Source: Deltaproteobacteria bacterium (GTDB lineage Bacteria; Bdellovibrionota_B; Oligoflexia; Oligoflexales; Bog-1112). From it: DNA of 35,759 bases. Below the pieces are notes generated by a model, which searched no databases, was not told the origin of the DNA, and saw only the letters and a program-made list of their open reading frames with translations. A program made the translations under genes and the position numbers. Of the stretch, positions 25,041-32,302 are shown in pieces (the stretch's first letter is position 1; every line of letters begins with the position of its first letter). Location of the stretch: the NCBI GenBank assembly GCA_023250635.1, contig JAHFAI010000021.1, positions 1 to 35,759 on the forward strand, given 5' to 3'.

Positions 25041-25124
25041 AACTCACCCATGTCATGGAGAAATCAATGTAATACTGAGATAGAAAAGTAGGATTGTAAA
25101 GGGGAAGTAAAGAGAAAATAATGA

Positions 25125-27494
25125 TCAACAGCGCGGATAGCGCTCGTGCATCATTGCCAAAACTAACTCGATAAAATCTTCACGATTAGGCTTGGAGTAA
25201 TAATCCCCATCCGAACCGTAGCCCGCTCGGTGAGGCTTAGCAGTAAGGGTGCGGGGAGGAGCATCCAAAAACTGATAAGCCCCCTGCCCCTCGAGCACCT
25301 GCTGCATCATATACGCCGTAGCTCCACCGGGCACATCTTCGTCACAAAAAATCACCGCATTAGTTTTGGCAAGCGACTGGGCTATAGTCGAGGTCCGATC
25401 AAAGGGAAGAAGCGTTTGCACATCGATCAATTCGATGCTAATGGAGCGTTCCTCTAGAAATGCCAAGGCACTCTCAATGACACGCAGAGTAGCGCCGTAG
25501 CTAACCACGGTAATATCGCTGCCCGGGTGCACTACTTCAACGATGCCGAGAGGCACCGTAAACTCACCAAAGTTATCGGGGCACCGCTCTTTTAAGCGAT
25601 AGCCGTTGAGCACTTCAATCACCAAGCCAGGATCATCGCCACGCAACAGGGTCTCATACATACCTGCTGCCTGCAGGCAATTACGCGGCACGCAAATATG
25701 GATACCACGCAAGGAATTAATCAACATCCCCATAGGCGAGCCAGTATGCCAAATCCCTTCAAGACGATGTCCCTTGGTGCGGATAATCAGCGGACAAGAC
25801 TGCCCACCAAAGGTGCGATAGTGCAAAGAAGCCACATCATCGGCAAGTCCTTGCAAGGCATAAATCAGGTAATCTAAATACTGGATATCGGCAATTGGCC
25901 GCAGCCCCCGCAGTGCTGCTCCCGTACCCTGACCAACAATGGTTGCCTCGCGAATTCCCGTATCGGTAATCCGTAATTCACCAAATTGTTCTTGCAATCC
26001 CTCGAACTCAAGGTTGACGCCACCGAGCTTACCTACATCTTCGCCAATAATAAAAACCCGAGGATCATCCCTGAGTTTTTTGGCAAAATAACGCTGGATA
26101 ATCTGTCGTCCATCAACGAGTTCAGCTTCTCCCGCAAACACAGGGTCGCAAGCAAGCTGCAGCAAGGGAGAACGAACCCCTTCATTCCAAACGAAACTAT
26201 TGTAGCGCTGTTCATTGCCACGTTTACGCGCCGCTACTACCGCAAGCAGACCCTCAACGGGTAGCTGAAAACTCTGTTGCCGTAGCATGCTATCCAAATC
26301 GCGACGCATGAGAGTGGAGCTTGTTTTTAGCTTAGCAAGAGCCGATGCGGAAACTTCGTGCTGCTCAGCCTGCAAGGAGCTCCACAGCACCCCTATTTCC
26401 TCTTGCTCTCTGCGCAGTGGGGCCTGGAAGTCCTCCCAGGCTGCTTCCATCTGGGCTTTTACCTCTCCCGAGATTTCTTCTTCGAGGGCGGCAAGAGCTC
26501 CTTCCTCGATGCAGCCTTGGGATTGCAACCAGGCGCGCATCACCATCAAACAGTCATGACGAGCTTCCCAATCTAGACGTTCTTGGGATTTATAACGTTC
26601 GTGACTACCGCTGGTGGAATGCCCCTGCGGCTGGGTCATTTCCACTACGTGGATAATAGCCGGCATTGAGGTTTCACGGCATTTTTGTACCGCTTGTTGA
26701 TAGGTAGCAACGAGAGTCGGATATTCGTGCCCCTTTACTTGATAGAGATTAAAACCACTACCCGGAGCCTCACTGCGAAAACCTTGGAGGAGGGAATAAA
26801 TCGAACCTTTCGTGGTTTGGTATTCATTGGGCACCGAAATGCCATAGTGGTCGTCCCAAATCGAGAGCACTAAGGGAATCTGCAGAACCCCCGCAGCATT
26901 AAGGGCTTCCCAGAATACTCCTTCGCTGGTAGAGGCGTTACCAATGGTACCAAAAGCGACTTCACTCCCAGCCCGAGAAAAATTTTCGCTGCCCTTCCAG
27001 GAGCGCAAAACTTCGCTGCTTCGATACAGCTTAGAAGCATAACCAAGTCCTACCAGACGGGCCATTTGCCCCCCCGTAGGCGAGAGATCTGCGGCAATGT
27101 TATAGCATGCGCTTTGCTTCAGCCAACTACCGTCAGTCCCAATAAAACGGCTGGCAAAATGACTATTCATTTGTCTGCCTGCAGAAGCTGGCTCGTGCGC
27201 GCTCTCGGTATCAGCATATAATTGCGCAAAAAACTGCTTGAGAGAGATCGCCCCCAAAGCAAGTAAAATGGTTTGATCACGATAATATCCGGAACGCCAA
27301 TCTCCCGGCTGAAATACTTTGGCAAGAGCGAGCTGGGCTAGCTCCTTACCGTCACCAAAAATACCAAACTTTGCTTTACCATTAAGCACCTCTTTGCGCC
27401 CAAGAAGGCTCGCTTGGCGACTAGCAAAGGCAAGGCGATAATCGCTCAATAGTTCTTGCTGGCGCAAAGAGGTCCCTTGTTTAGCCTGCATCAT
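25125..27494 (-). CDS. Fused alpha/beta E1 component of a 2-oxoacid dehydrogenase complex
   Basis: A 789-residue protein joining an E1-alpha half (to about 400) and an E1-beta half (about 450-789). The alpha half has DWRSGYYRDQ, LSPTGGQMARLVGLGYA, the TPP segment IGNASTSEGVFWEALNAAG and SIWDDHYGISVP. The beta half has VFIIGEDVGKLGG, TDTGIREATIVGQGTGAALRGLRPI and DEDVPGGATAYM. Such fusions occur in several bacterial lineages and are annotated as branched-chain or generic 2-oxoacid dehydrogenases. In the TPP motif Asn186 stands where separate E1-alpha chains usually have Asp. E2 and E3 genes are not nearby, so the complex depends on distant genes. SD AAGAGGC; ATG-ATG start. Confidence 0.9.
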   Translation of the reverse strand: MMQAKQGTSLRQQELLSDYRLAFASRQASLLGRKEVLNGKAKFGIFGDGKELAQLALAKVFQPGDWRSGYYRDQTILLALGAISLKQFFAQLYADTESAHEPASAGRQMNSHFASRFIGTDGSWLKQSACYNIAADLSPTGGQMARLVGLGYASKLYRSSEVLRSWKGSENFSRAGSEVAFGTIGNASTSEGVFWEALNAAGVLQIPLVLSIWDDHYGISVPNEYQTTKGSIYSLLQGFRSEAPGSGFNLYQVKGHEYPTLVATYQQAVQKCRETSMPAIIHVVEMTQPQGHSTSGSHERYKSQERLDWEARHDCLMVMRAWLQSQGCIEEGALAALEEEISGEVKAQMEAAWEDFQAPLRREQEEIGVLWSSLQAEQHEVSASALAKLKTSSTLMRRDLDSMLRQQSFQLPVEGLLAVVAARKRGNEQRYNSFVWNEGVRSPLLQLACDPVFAGEAELVDGRQIIQRYFAKKLRDDPRVFIIGEDVGKLGGVNLEFEGLQEQFGELRITDTGIREATIVGQGTGAALRGLRPIADIQYLDYLIYALQGLADDVASLHYRTFGGQSCPLIIRTKGHRLEGIWHTGSPMGMLINSLRGIHICVPRNCLQAAGMYETLLRGDDPGLVIEVLNGYRLKERCPDNFGEFTVPLGIVEVVHPGSDITVVSYGATLRVIESALAFLEERSISIELIDVQTLLPFDRTSTIAQSLAKTNAVIFCDEDVPGGATAYMMQQVLEGQGAYQFLDAPPRTLTAKPHRAGYGSDGDYYSKPNREDFIELVLAMMHERYPRC

Positions 27495-27544
27495 TAGTCA
27501 GCCTCTTTATAGCCGACAGCGCCATCGTCGTGGGGAGAGCGCTG

Positions 27545-27751
27545 CTATTTTTTGTACTTAGTTTCCATAGCAGAGGTTACCAAACCAATCAATTGGCTAG
27601 ATACACCGATGATATCTTTGTCTTGGCAGCCTTCATTCATCAGGTTCTGATAGATGGAGTTGGCAAGAATTTTGATCACCTTATCGGGTAGGGGATTAAG
27701 TACCTCTCGAGCGTGCTCGCGTGCTTCTTTTTTAATCATCTGGGGTTTCAT
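27545..27751 (-). CDS. Small conserved-looking protein of unknown function
   Basis: A 68-residue, soluble, lysine-rich protein (MKPQMIKKEAREHAREVLNPLP at the start), predicted helical, with one cysteine. I do not recognise a family. Support for coding comes from AGGAG ten bases before the ATG, and from its place 50 bases ahead of the fused E1 gene on the same strand. It could be a regulator or a subunit-like partner of E1, but nothing shows this. Confidence 0.6.
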   Translation of the reverse strand: MKPQMIKKEAREHAREVLNPLPDKVIKILANSIYQNLMNEGCQDKDIIGVSSQLIGLVTSAMETKYKK

Positions 27752-27917
27752 ATACCTACATCTCCTGGGTACAGGCTAGAATTTGCTAACTTGGAGTAAA
27801 CGAAGGATAATTTAAGTATCTTACCCTAGCAATTTACTCTCCAGCCATTTTTTGGCAATACTATTTAGTATAGTACATTCAATTTACATGCCAACATTTC
27901 ACTTTAGCGATATAGAC

Positions 27918-27946
27918 TGGTGTCCCCCGTCAAGGACCGCTATAAT
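27918..27946 (+). promoter_or_regulatory. Possible psd promoter
   Basis: A perfect -10 TATAAT lies at 27941-27946. The matching -35 position (27918-27923, TGGTGT) is poor, so the promoter may need an activator. The rest of the 293-base gap between 27751 and 28045 shows only A/T-rich sequence and no gene. Confidence 0.35.
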
Positions 27947-28044
27947 TTGTGGGAAATTTACCACAGAGCCCCCTCATCTGTAGCGTTATTGCCACAGAAA
28001 GGCGGTTTTTAATCCTCATCGAGCTTTTATAAGGACTATTCCCA

Positions 28045-28908
28045 ATGGATTGGCAAAAACTAAGCCTAACACTGCTCCCTAAAAACCTGCTCAGCTATTG
28101 CCTGGGATCAATCGTCCGTCTCGAACTCCCCGAGCCCCTAAGCCAGGCTCTCAACAAGAAATTTGCTCGCACTTTTAAGCTCAATCTCAGCGAAGCCGAA
28201 CTCCCACTCTCCGACTATCGCACGATTGAGGAGGTCTTCACTCGCAAACTAAAAACCGGCGCACGTCTCTGGTACCCTGGCTTTGCCTCTCCAGCTGACG
28301 GCACCATCTTACAATCAAGCGCCGTAAAACATAGCGATGAAGCCCTACAAATAAAGGGCTGCACCTATTCCCTCAACGAACTCATCTTCGGAAAACAGTC
28401 TCGGGACGAATCCTCGGAGGCTTTTACCAGCCACTGGTATACCACCATTTATTTGGCTCCCCATAACTACCACCGGGTACATACTCCCCTCGCCGCCACT
28501 TTGACAAAAATTCGCTATATTCCGGGAAACCTCTGGCCGGTTAACGAGCGTTTCAATAAATTGATCCCGGGACTGCTCAGTAACAACGAGCGCCTGGTGT
28601 TCGAATTAACAACCGCGGGAAAGGGACGAGTCATGGTGGTGATGGTAGGGGCTTTAAACGTGGGGCGAATTGCCAGCAGCCATGCCCCCGAGCTCACCTC
28701 GAACACTTGGCAGCGCCAGCTCGAAGGTAAAAACAGCCAAGGTATTCGCGAAAAAAATTGTACGGTTTCTCTGGCCACCGGTGCCGAATTAGGCGTATTC
28801 ATGCTAGGCTCTACCGTCGTGGTGGTTTGCGACCAAACCGCAGCCAAGGAGCATCCACTCCAGTATCTAACCGCACCTCACCCGGTACATGTAGGTGATA
28901 AACTCTGA
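28045..28908 (+). CDS. psd: Phosphatidylserine decarboxylase proenzyme
   Basis: A 287-residue Psd. SPADGTI carries the conserved Asp, APHNYHRVHTP the His (the usual Asp in PRDYHRVH is Asn here), and MLGSTVVVV contains the LGST site where self-cleavage makes the pyruvoyl group from Ser. It converts phosphatidylserine to phosphatidylethanolamine at the inner membrane. No pssA is adjacent. AAGGA precedes the ATG, and the pyruvate-kinase-like gene starts 23 bases after the stop, so they are probably co-transcribed. Confidence 0.94.
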   Translation: MDWQKLSLTLLPKNLLSYCLGSIVRLELPEPLSQALNKKFARTFKLNLSEAELPLSDYRTIEEVFTRKLKTGARLWYPGFASPADGTILQSSAVKHSDEALQIKGCTYSLNELIFGKQSRDESSEAFTSHWYTTIYLAPHNYHRVHTPLAATLTKIRYIPGNLWPVNERFNKLIPGLLSNNERLVFELTTAGKGRVMVVMVGALNVGRIASSHAPELTSNTWQRQLEGKNSQGIREKNCTVSLATGAELGVFMLGSTVVVVCDQTAAKEHPLQYLTAPHPVHVGDKL

Positions 28909-28931
28909 CCTCTGAAAGAAGAGCCTTCCCT

Positions 28932-30365
28932 ATGGCGATGCACGAGATGAGTACCCGTACAAAGATAGTCTGGTCGGTAAACTGTCGCTCCCTCGAGTTG
29001 AGCCCACTTACCACCTTATGTGAACAAAACCTAATTTCGGCAATTCGCATTGTCTATGATCCGCTGCGCAAAACTGAAATTCTCGATTTTATCGAGCTGC
29101 TTAACAAAATTCCCCAAATCAAACAATCTGGCCTTCCCCTGATGATCGATGTGGGATCAATTTCCCAGGGGCTGGTGAGCCAGTGCAATGTCAGCCTCGA
29201 TGTTGTTTATGGGCAAAAGCTGGTGCTTACCGCCTCGGCAAAAGGCGGAGATTTACAGCTGAGCGGTTTTGCCTGGGAAGAAGAGCTCCCCGTAGGACAC
29301 ACGCTTTTTTTAGGCTATGGCGCCGTGGTCCTCAAAATACTCGAGACTTCTGCCAAGCGCCTGCTCACCCAGGTCATCCAAGGCGGACAGATTGTTCTCG
29401 GGCAAGAGGTGCAGATTCCCTACAACCGCAAGCCCCCCTCTATTTTTGATCTCAGCTACATCGATATTAAACCGTTTCAGCAGCTGGGGATCAGCTACGT
29501 CGTTTTGCCCGGCATTATCAATCCGCGAGAAATTGCCTTGGCGCAGCGAAAATTAGCCCAAGCCAATAAAGATGCTCCGAGCCCCTGGTTGTTAATAAAA
29601 ATCGACAGCAAAGAGGTCTTTGATAATCTTGCTAATCTGCTGCCTGTGGTGGATGGAGTGATAATTTCTCGACGGGATCTTACCTTGACCATGGAGGCTG
29701 CGACCATTCCTATGGTTTGCAAGGAGATTATTCGCGAGTGCAACCAGAATGCTAAATTAGCCCTAGTAGAAAGCGATATGTTGGCTTCGATGCGCAATAA
29801 CCCCAGCCCGACCCGGGCCGAAGTCTCCGATGTGGCCAACGCCGCGATTGATGGCACTGATGCCATTATCCTCTCCGAAGATCTGACCCTTGGCAAATAT
29901 CCACAAAAAGCAGCCAGCCTTTGCCAAAATGCTATCGTTCGTATTGAAGCAGAAGGCGATGTGGAATTAAACTGGCAACGTCACGCCCCGCAGATTAATA
30001 ACGAGTTTGATGCCGTGGCCTTCCATGCCTATAAAACCGCAGAACGGATCCAGGCCAAGGCCATCGTCTGCATAACTAAGACCGGCAATACCGCCTTACG
30101 TATTGCCAGTTTTCGCACCGCAATTCCCGTTATTGCCGTTACTTTTTCTGAGCCAGTTAAACGCAAGCTCTCGATAATTCGTGGAGTCCATGGTCTGCTT
30201 CTCGATGAGATGCCCGGCCTCGATGAGGTTCTCTCCGTCCTCAACGAGCGCCTCAAGCAATTTAGCTGGTTAAACAGCGGCGATCAGATTGTCTTTACCA
30301 CCGTCAGCCTCTCCCCGCTTGGCGAGAAAGCCAGTAATTTGTTCACCGTTCAGCGCCTAGTTTAG
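28932..30365 (+). CDS. Degenerate pyruvate kinase homologue
   Basis: A 477-residue protein with the full pyruvate kinase layout: A/B/A barrel domains and a C-terminal domain. The segment PTRAEVSDVANAAIDGTDAI is nearly canonical. Most active-site motifs are lost. TKIVxTxGP reads TKIVWSVNC; the MRLNFSHG loop reads IRIVYDPL, keeping only Arg39; DTKGPEIR reads DVGSISQG; KIE reads KID (Lys223, Asp225); ARGDLG reads SRRDLT (246-251); and ATQML reads ESDML (280-284). Phosphoenolpyruvate, K+ and nucleotide contacts are therefore mostly missing. It is probably not a working pyruvate kinase; a regulatory or altered catalytic role is possible. It sits between psd and a CYTH gene in one operon. Confidence 0.82.
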   Translation: MAMHEMSTRTKIVWSVNCRSLELSPLTTLCEQNLISAIRIVYDPLRKTEILDFIELLNKIPQIKQSGLPLMIDVGSISQGLVSQCNVSLDVVYGQKLVLTASAKGGDLQLSGFAWEEELPVGHTLFLGYGAVVLKILETSAKRLLTQVIQGGQIVLGQEVQIPYNRKPPSIFDLSYIDIKPFQQLGISYVVLPGIINPREIALAQRKLAQANKDAPSPWLLIKIDSKEVFDNLANLLPVVDGVIISRRDLTLTMEAATIPMVCKEIIRECNQNAKLALVESDMLASMRNNPSPTRAEVSDVANAAIDGTDAIILSEDLTLGKYPQKAASLCQNAIVRIEAEGDVELNWQRHAPQINNEFDAVAFHAYKTAERIQAKAIVCITKTGNTALRIASFRTAIPVIAVTFSEPVKRKLSIIRGVHGLLLDEMPGLDEVLSVLNERLKQFSWLNSGDQIVFTTVSLSPLGEKASNLFTVQRLV

Positions 30366-30374
30366 AGGTTGCTG

Positions 30375-30980
30375 ATGAAATTCTATGAAATAGAGCGCAA
30401 ATTTTTGCTGAACGAGGCGAGCAGTCGCAAACGGTTTTTCGAGATGGTCACCACCCTCCCTGGCTATAAGGAAGTACAAACCTACACCACAACCAGCCAT
30501 GACCTCTACCTGCTCATCCCTGCCGGTTTGCCGTTTATTTACCGCTTTCGTCACGACGTTAGCCTCCAACAGTTGACGGCAAAATCGCTCAGCGATGCTT
30601 TTCCAGTACGGCGTGAGATCAACCTCAACCTCGATCCCCAAGAGAATCAACGCCAGGCGGTACTCGCGCTCTTTAACACCTGGGGCATTGCCTGGCAGGG
30701 GGAATTACACAAAGAGCTAACCATATTTCAATTTGGCGACTGCGAAGTGGTGATTTACACCGCCCGCCTCGGCTCTGAGACTCTTCACTGCATAGAAATA
30801 GAAGCCCTCGGCGCCCAGAGTATTGCTGAGGGGCTAGCAATCATCGACCGCTACCAAGCAGCTCTCGAGGTTTCGGCCTACGCTCGAGAAAGCAGCCAGA
30901 GCTTGTTTCAGCTGTTAATGTATCCACAACTGCCCCTGCACCTGCAACGTCAGGTAGAAAGCTACCAGCCCACGAGCTAA
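30375..30980 (+). CDS. CYTH-domain protein (triphosphate tunnel family)
   Basis: A 201-residue protein with the CYTH signature EIERK (ExExK) at residues 4-8, followed by YRFRH, LTAKS, RREINL and, near the end, CIEIEAL, the alternating charged strands that line the tunnel. The family acts on triphosphates such as inorganic triphosphate, thiamine triphosphate or (class IV cyclases) ATP. The substrate is not predictable. The ATG at 30375 is preferred, with AGAGGT five bases ahead; a TTG at 30369 is in frame. It begins ten bases after the pyruvate-kinase-like stop, so translation is probably linked. Confidence 0.82.
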   Translation: MKFYEIERKFLLNEASSRKRFFEMVTTLPGYKEVQTYTTTSHDLYLLIPAGLPFIYRFRHDVSLQQLTAKSLSDAFPVRREINLNLDPQENQRQAVLALFNTWGIAWQGELHKELTIFQFGDCEVVIYTARLGSETLHCIEIEALGAQSIAEGLAIIDRYQAALEVSAYARESSQSLFQLLMYPQLPLHLQRQVESYQPTS

Positions 30981-31030
30981 GGACAACTGCGTCGCGTTTT
31001 TTTTCTCGCGCCTTGTTGCACACCAAAACC

Positions 31031-31050
31031 CGATGGGTATATACCCATCG
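31031..31050. promoter_or_regulatory. 20-bp perfect palindrome upstream of the IHF-like gene
   Basis: CGATGGGTATATACCCATCG is an exact palindrome. A degenerate half-copy (GATGGATATACC) follows at 31055-31066. It lies 34 bases ahead of a TTGACA, a suitable place for an operator. No loop or U-run is present, so it is not a terminator. Confidence 0.45.
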
Positions 31051-31083
31051 AGTAGATGGATATACCTAATTATGGATTTTTTC

Positions 31084-31110
31084 TTGACAAATAGCCAATG
31101 ATCTAACACT
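31084..31110 (+). promoter_or_regulatory. Possible promoter of the IHF-like gene
   Basis: A perfect TTGACA is at 31084-31089; the best -10, AACACT at 31105-31110, has a short 15-base spacer and only three matches. The -35 suggests a real promoter, while the exact -10 is uncertain. Confidence 0.35.
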
Positions 31111-31147
31111 CTTGAAGGATTACTGTCCCTCAGAAGGAGTTCGACCC

Positions 31148-31438
31148 ATGACCCTGACCAAAGACGTTCTTATAGAATTAATTCGCGAAAAGGTTGGCTA
31201 TCCTGCAAAAGAGGCAAAAGACATCCTTGAAATGATTCTTGAAGAAGTCAAACTGAAACTTGAAGAGGGACATGACGTTAAGATTTCTGGCTTTGGAAAA
31301 TGGGCAGTCAAAGAAAAACGCGCCCGCCCCGGACGTAACCCGCACACGGGCAAACGTATCGAAATCTCTGCCCGTCGGGTTGTGACCTTCCACCCTTCGG
31401 ACAAATTGCGCGAATCAGTAAATGGCAGCTATAAGTAA
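31148..31438 (+). CDS. ihfA: Integration host factor alpha-like DNA-bending protein
   Basis: A 96-residue HU/IHF-family protein, close to E. coli IhfA (99). VKISGFGKWAVKEKRARPGRNPHTGKR-type sequence includes the DNA-intercalating beta arm (RPGRNP with the conserved Pro) and ARRVVTFHPSDKL, which favour IHF-alpha over HU. It would bend DNA and help regulation, replication and recombination. The ATG at 31148 has AAGGAG nine bases upstream and is preferred over one at 31112. The IHF versus HU call is by pattern; no partner subunit gene is in the window. Confidence 0.88.
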   Translation: MTLTKDVLIELIREKVGYPAKEAKDILEMILEEVKLKLEEGHDVKISGFGKWAVKEKRARPGRNPHTGKRIEISARRVVTFHPSDKLRESVNGSYK

Positions 31439-31440
31439 CC

Positions 31441-31594
31441 CAACTACGCAAGGCTCGGCTCAGTTTTGGGGCTTTCAAGGAACGAGCAGCGGAGCGGCCG
31501 TCTGGCTGTGAGCAGGCCAACTACTCAAGGCTTGGCTCAGTTTTGGGGCTTTCAAGGAACGAGCAGCGGAGCGGCCGTCTGGCCGTGAGCACGC
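31441..31594 (+). repeat. Tandem 77-bp direct repeat
   Basis: Units 31441-31517 and 31518-31594 differ at four positions out of 77. Both begin with CAACTAC and include GGAACGAGCAGCGGAGCGGC. They form the left part of the MITE-like element. Confidence 0.92.
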
Positions 31595-31641
31595 GCAGTG
31601 ACGCAGAAAGGCGCAAAGATGAGCCGAGACCTGAGTAGTTG
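31441..31641. mobile_element. MITE-like element with terminal inverted repeats
   Basis: The right end (31620-31641) is the inverted complement of the left end at 19 of 22 positions, whether the left end is taken at 31441 or at 31518. The element begins two bases after the ihfA stop and ends with GTAGTTG, whose TTG is the start codon of the adenosyltransferase gene. It has no open frame. A 124-bp unit (31518-31641) preceded by a second copy of its left 77 bp explains the structure. The GACGCAGAAAGGCGCAAAGA stretch (31600-31619) resembles low-complexity repeats common in bacterial intergenic regions. No target duplication is evident. Confidence 0.6.
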
Positions 31642-32223
31642 AAGATATATACGAAACAAGGCGATACCGGGCAGACAGCCCTGGCCACCGGCTCGCGGGT
31701 CAGCAAGACCAACCTGCGCATTATCGCTTATGGCACCATCGACGAATTGAATGCCCACCTGGGGCTGCTGCGCGACCACCTCGAGGTGGAGAGTAGGACC
31801 TTTCCTGCTTTGAACGAGCTTGCTGAAAAGATCCTGCTGATTCAAGGGGAACTCTTTGAAATTGGCAGTGAATTGGCCTGTCCTCCTTCCCCCAAAAGTG
31901 CTGCCCTTGAGGCCGCCATCGATCCGCTAACCTTGACTCGCCTCGAAGCTGATATGGATCGTTGGCAGGGAGAACTTCCTCCCCTACATAATTTTACTAT
32001 AGCGGGAGGAAACCACCTAAACTCTCAAGCACATATTGCTCGCTGTATTGCTCGGCGCGCTGAGCGAGCTACTGTGGCGGTCCATGAAAGCGAGAAGATC
32101 CGCCCCCTCTTGCTCGCCTATCTTAATCGCTTGAGCGATTGGTTATTTGTATTAAGTCGGGCTATTAGCGCTAAGCTCAGCAGCCCTGAAACCCTCTGGC
32201 ATAAACAGCCACCCCGCTCCTAA
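31639..32223 (+). CDS. pduO: Cob(I)alamin adenosyltransferase, PduO type
   Basis: A 194-residue protein of the PduO/MMAB family. The N-terminus KIYTKQGDTGQTAL forms the ATP site, GTIDELNAHLG follows, and the C-terminal half carries CIARRAERATVAV and LAYLNRLSDWLFVLSR, the conserved Arg/Asp/Arg set. It transfers adenosyl from ATP to cob(I)alamin, giving adenosylcobalamin. Homologues start at exactly this point, so the TTG at 31639 is the only sensible start; this codon is the last triplet of the MITE-like element. No good SD precedes it. Function links to the btuB/TonB/riboswitch set at 5473-8073. Confidence 0.92.
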   Translation: MKIYTKQGDTGQTALATGSRVSKTNLRIIAYGTIDELNAHLGLLRDHLEVESRTFPALNELAEKILLIQGELFEIGSELACPPSPKSAALEAAIDPLTLTRLEADMDRWQGELPPLHNFTIAGGNHLNSQAHIARCIARRAERATVAVHESEKIRPLLLAYLNRLSDWLFVLSRAISAKLSSPETLWHKQPPRS

Positions 32224-32302
32224 AAAATTTTCTCTAATATTCTCGGCTCTCCTCCCGATAAGCATTTTGCTTAGTAATTTCTCTTGCTTATAGGTGGGAA
32301 CG

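Noticed and set aside
30981-31020. T-run after the CYTH gene as a terminator
   Set aside because: The TTTTTTTT at 30999-31006 is not preceded by a stable G/C stem; only an imperfect dyad surrounds it.
31441-31594. Two repeats read as a possible CRISPR
   Set aside because: Directly adjacent 77-bp units with no spacers form a tandem duplication, not an array.
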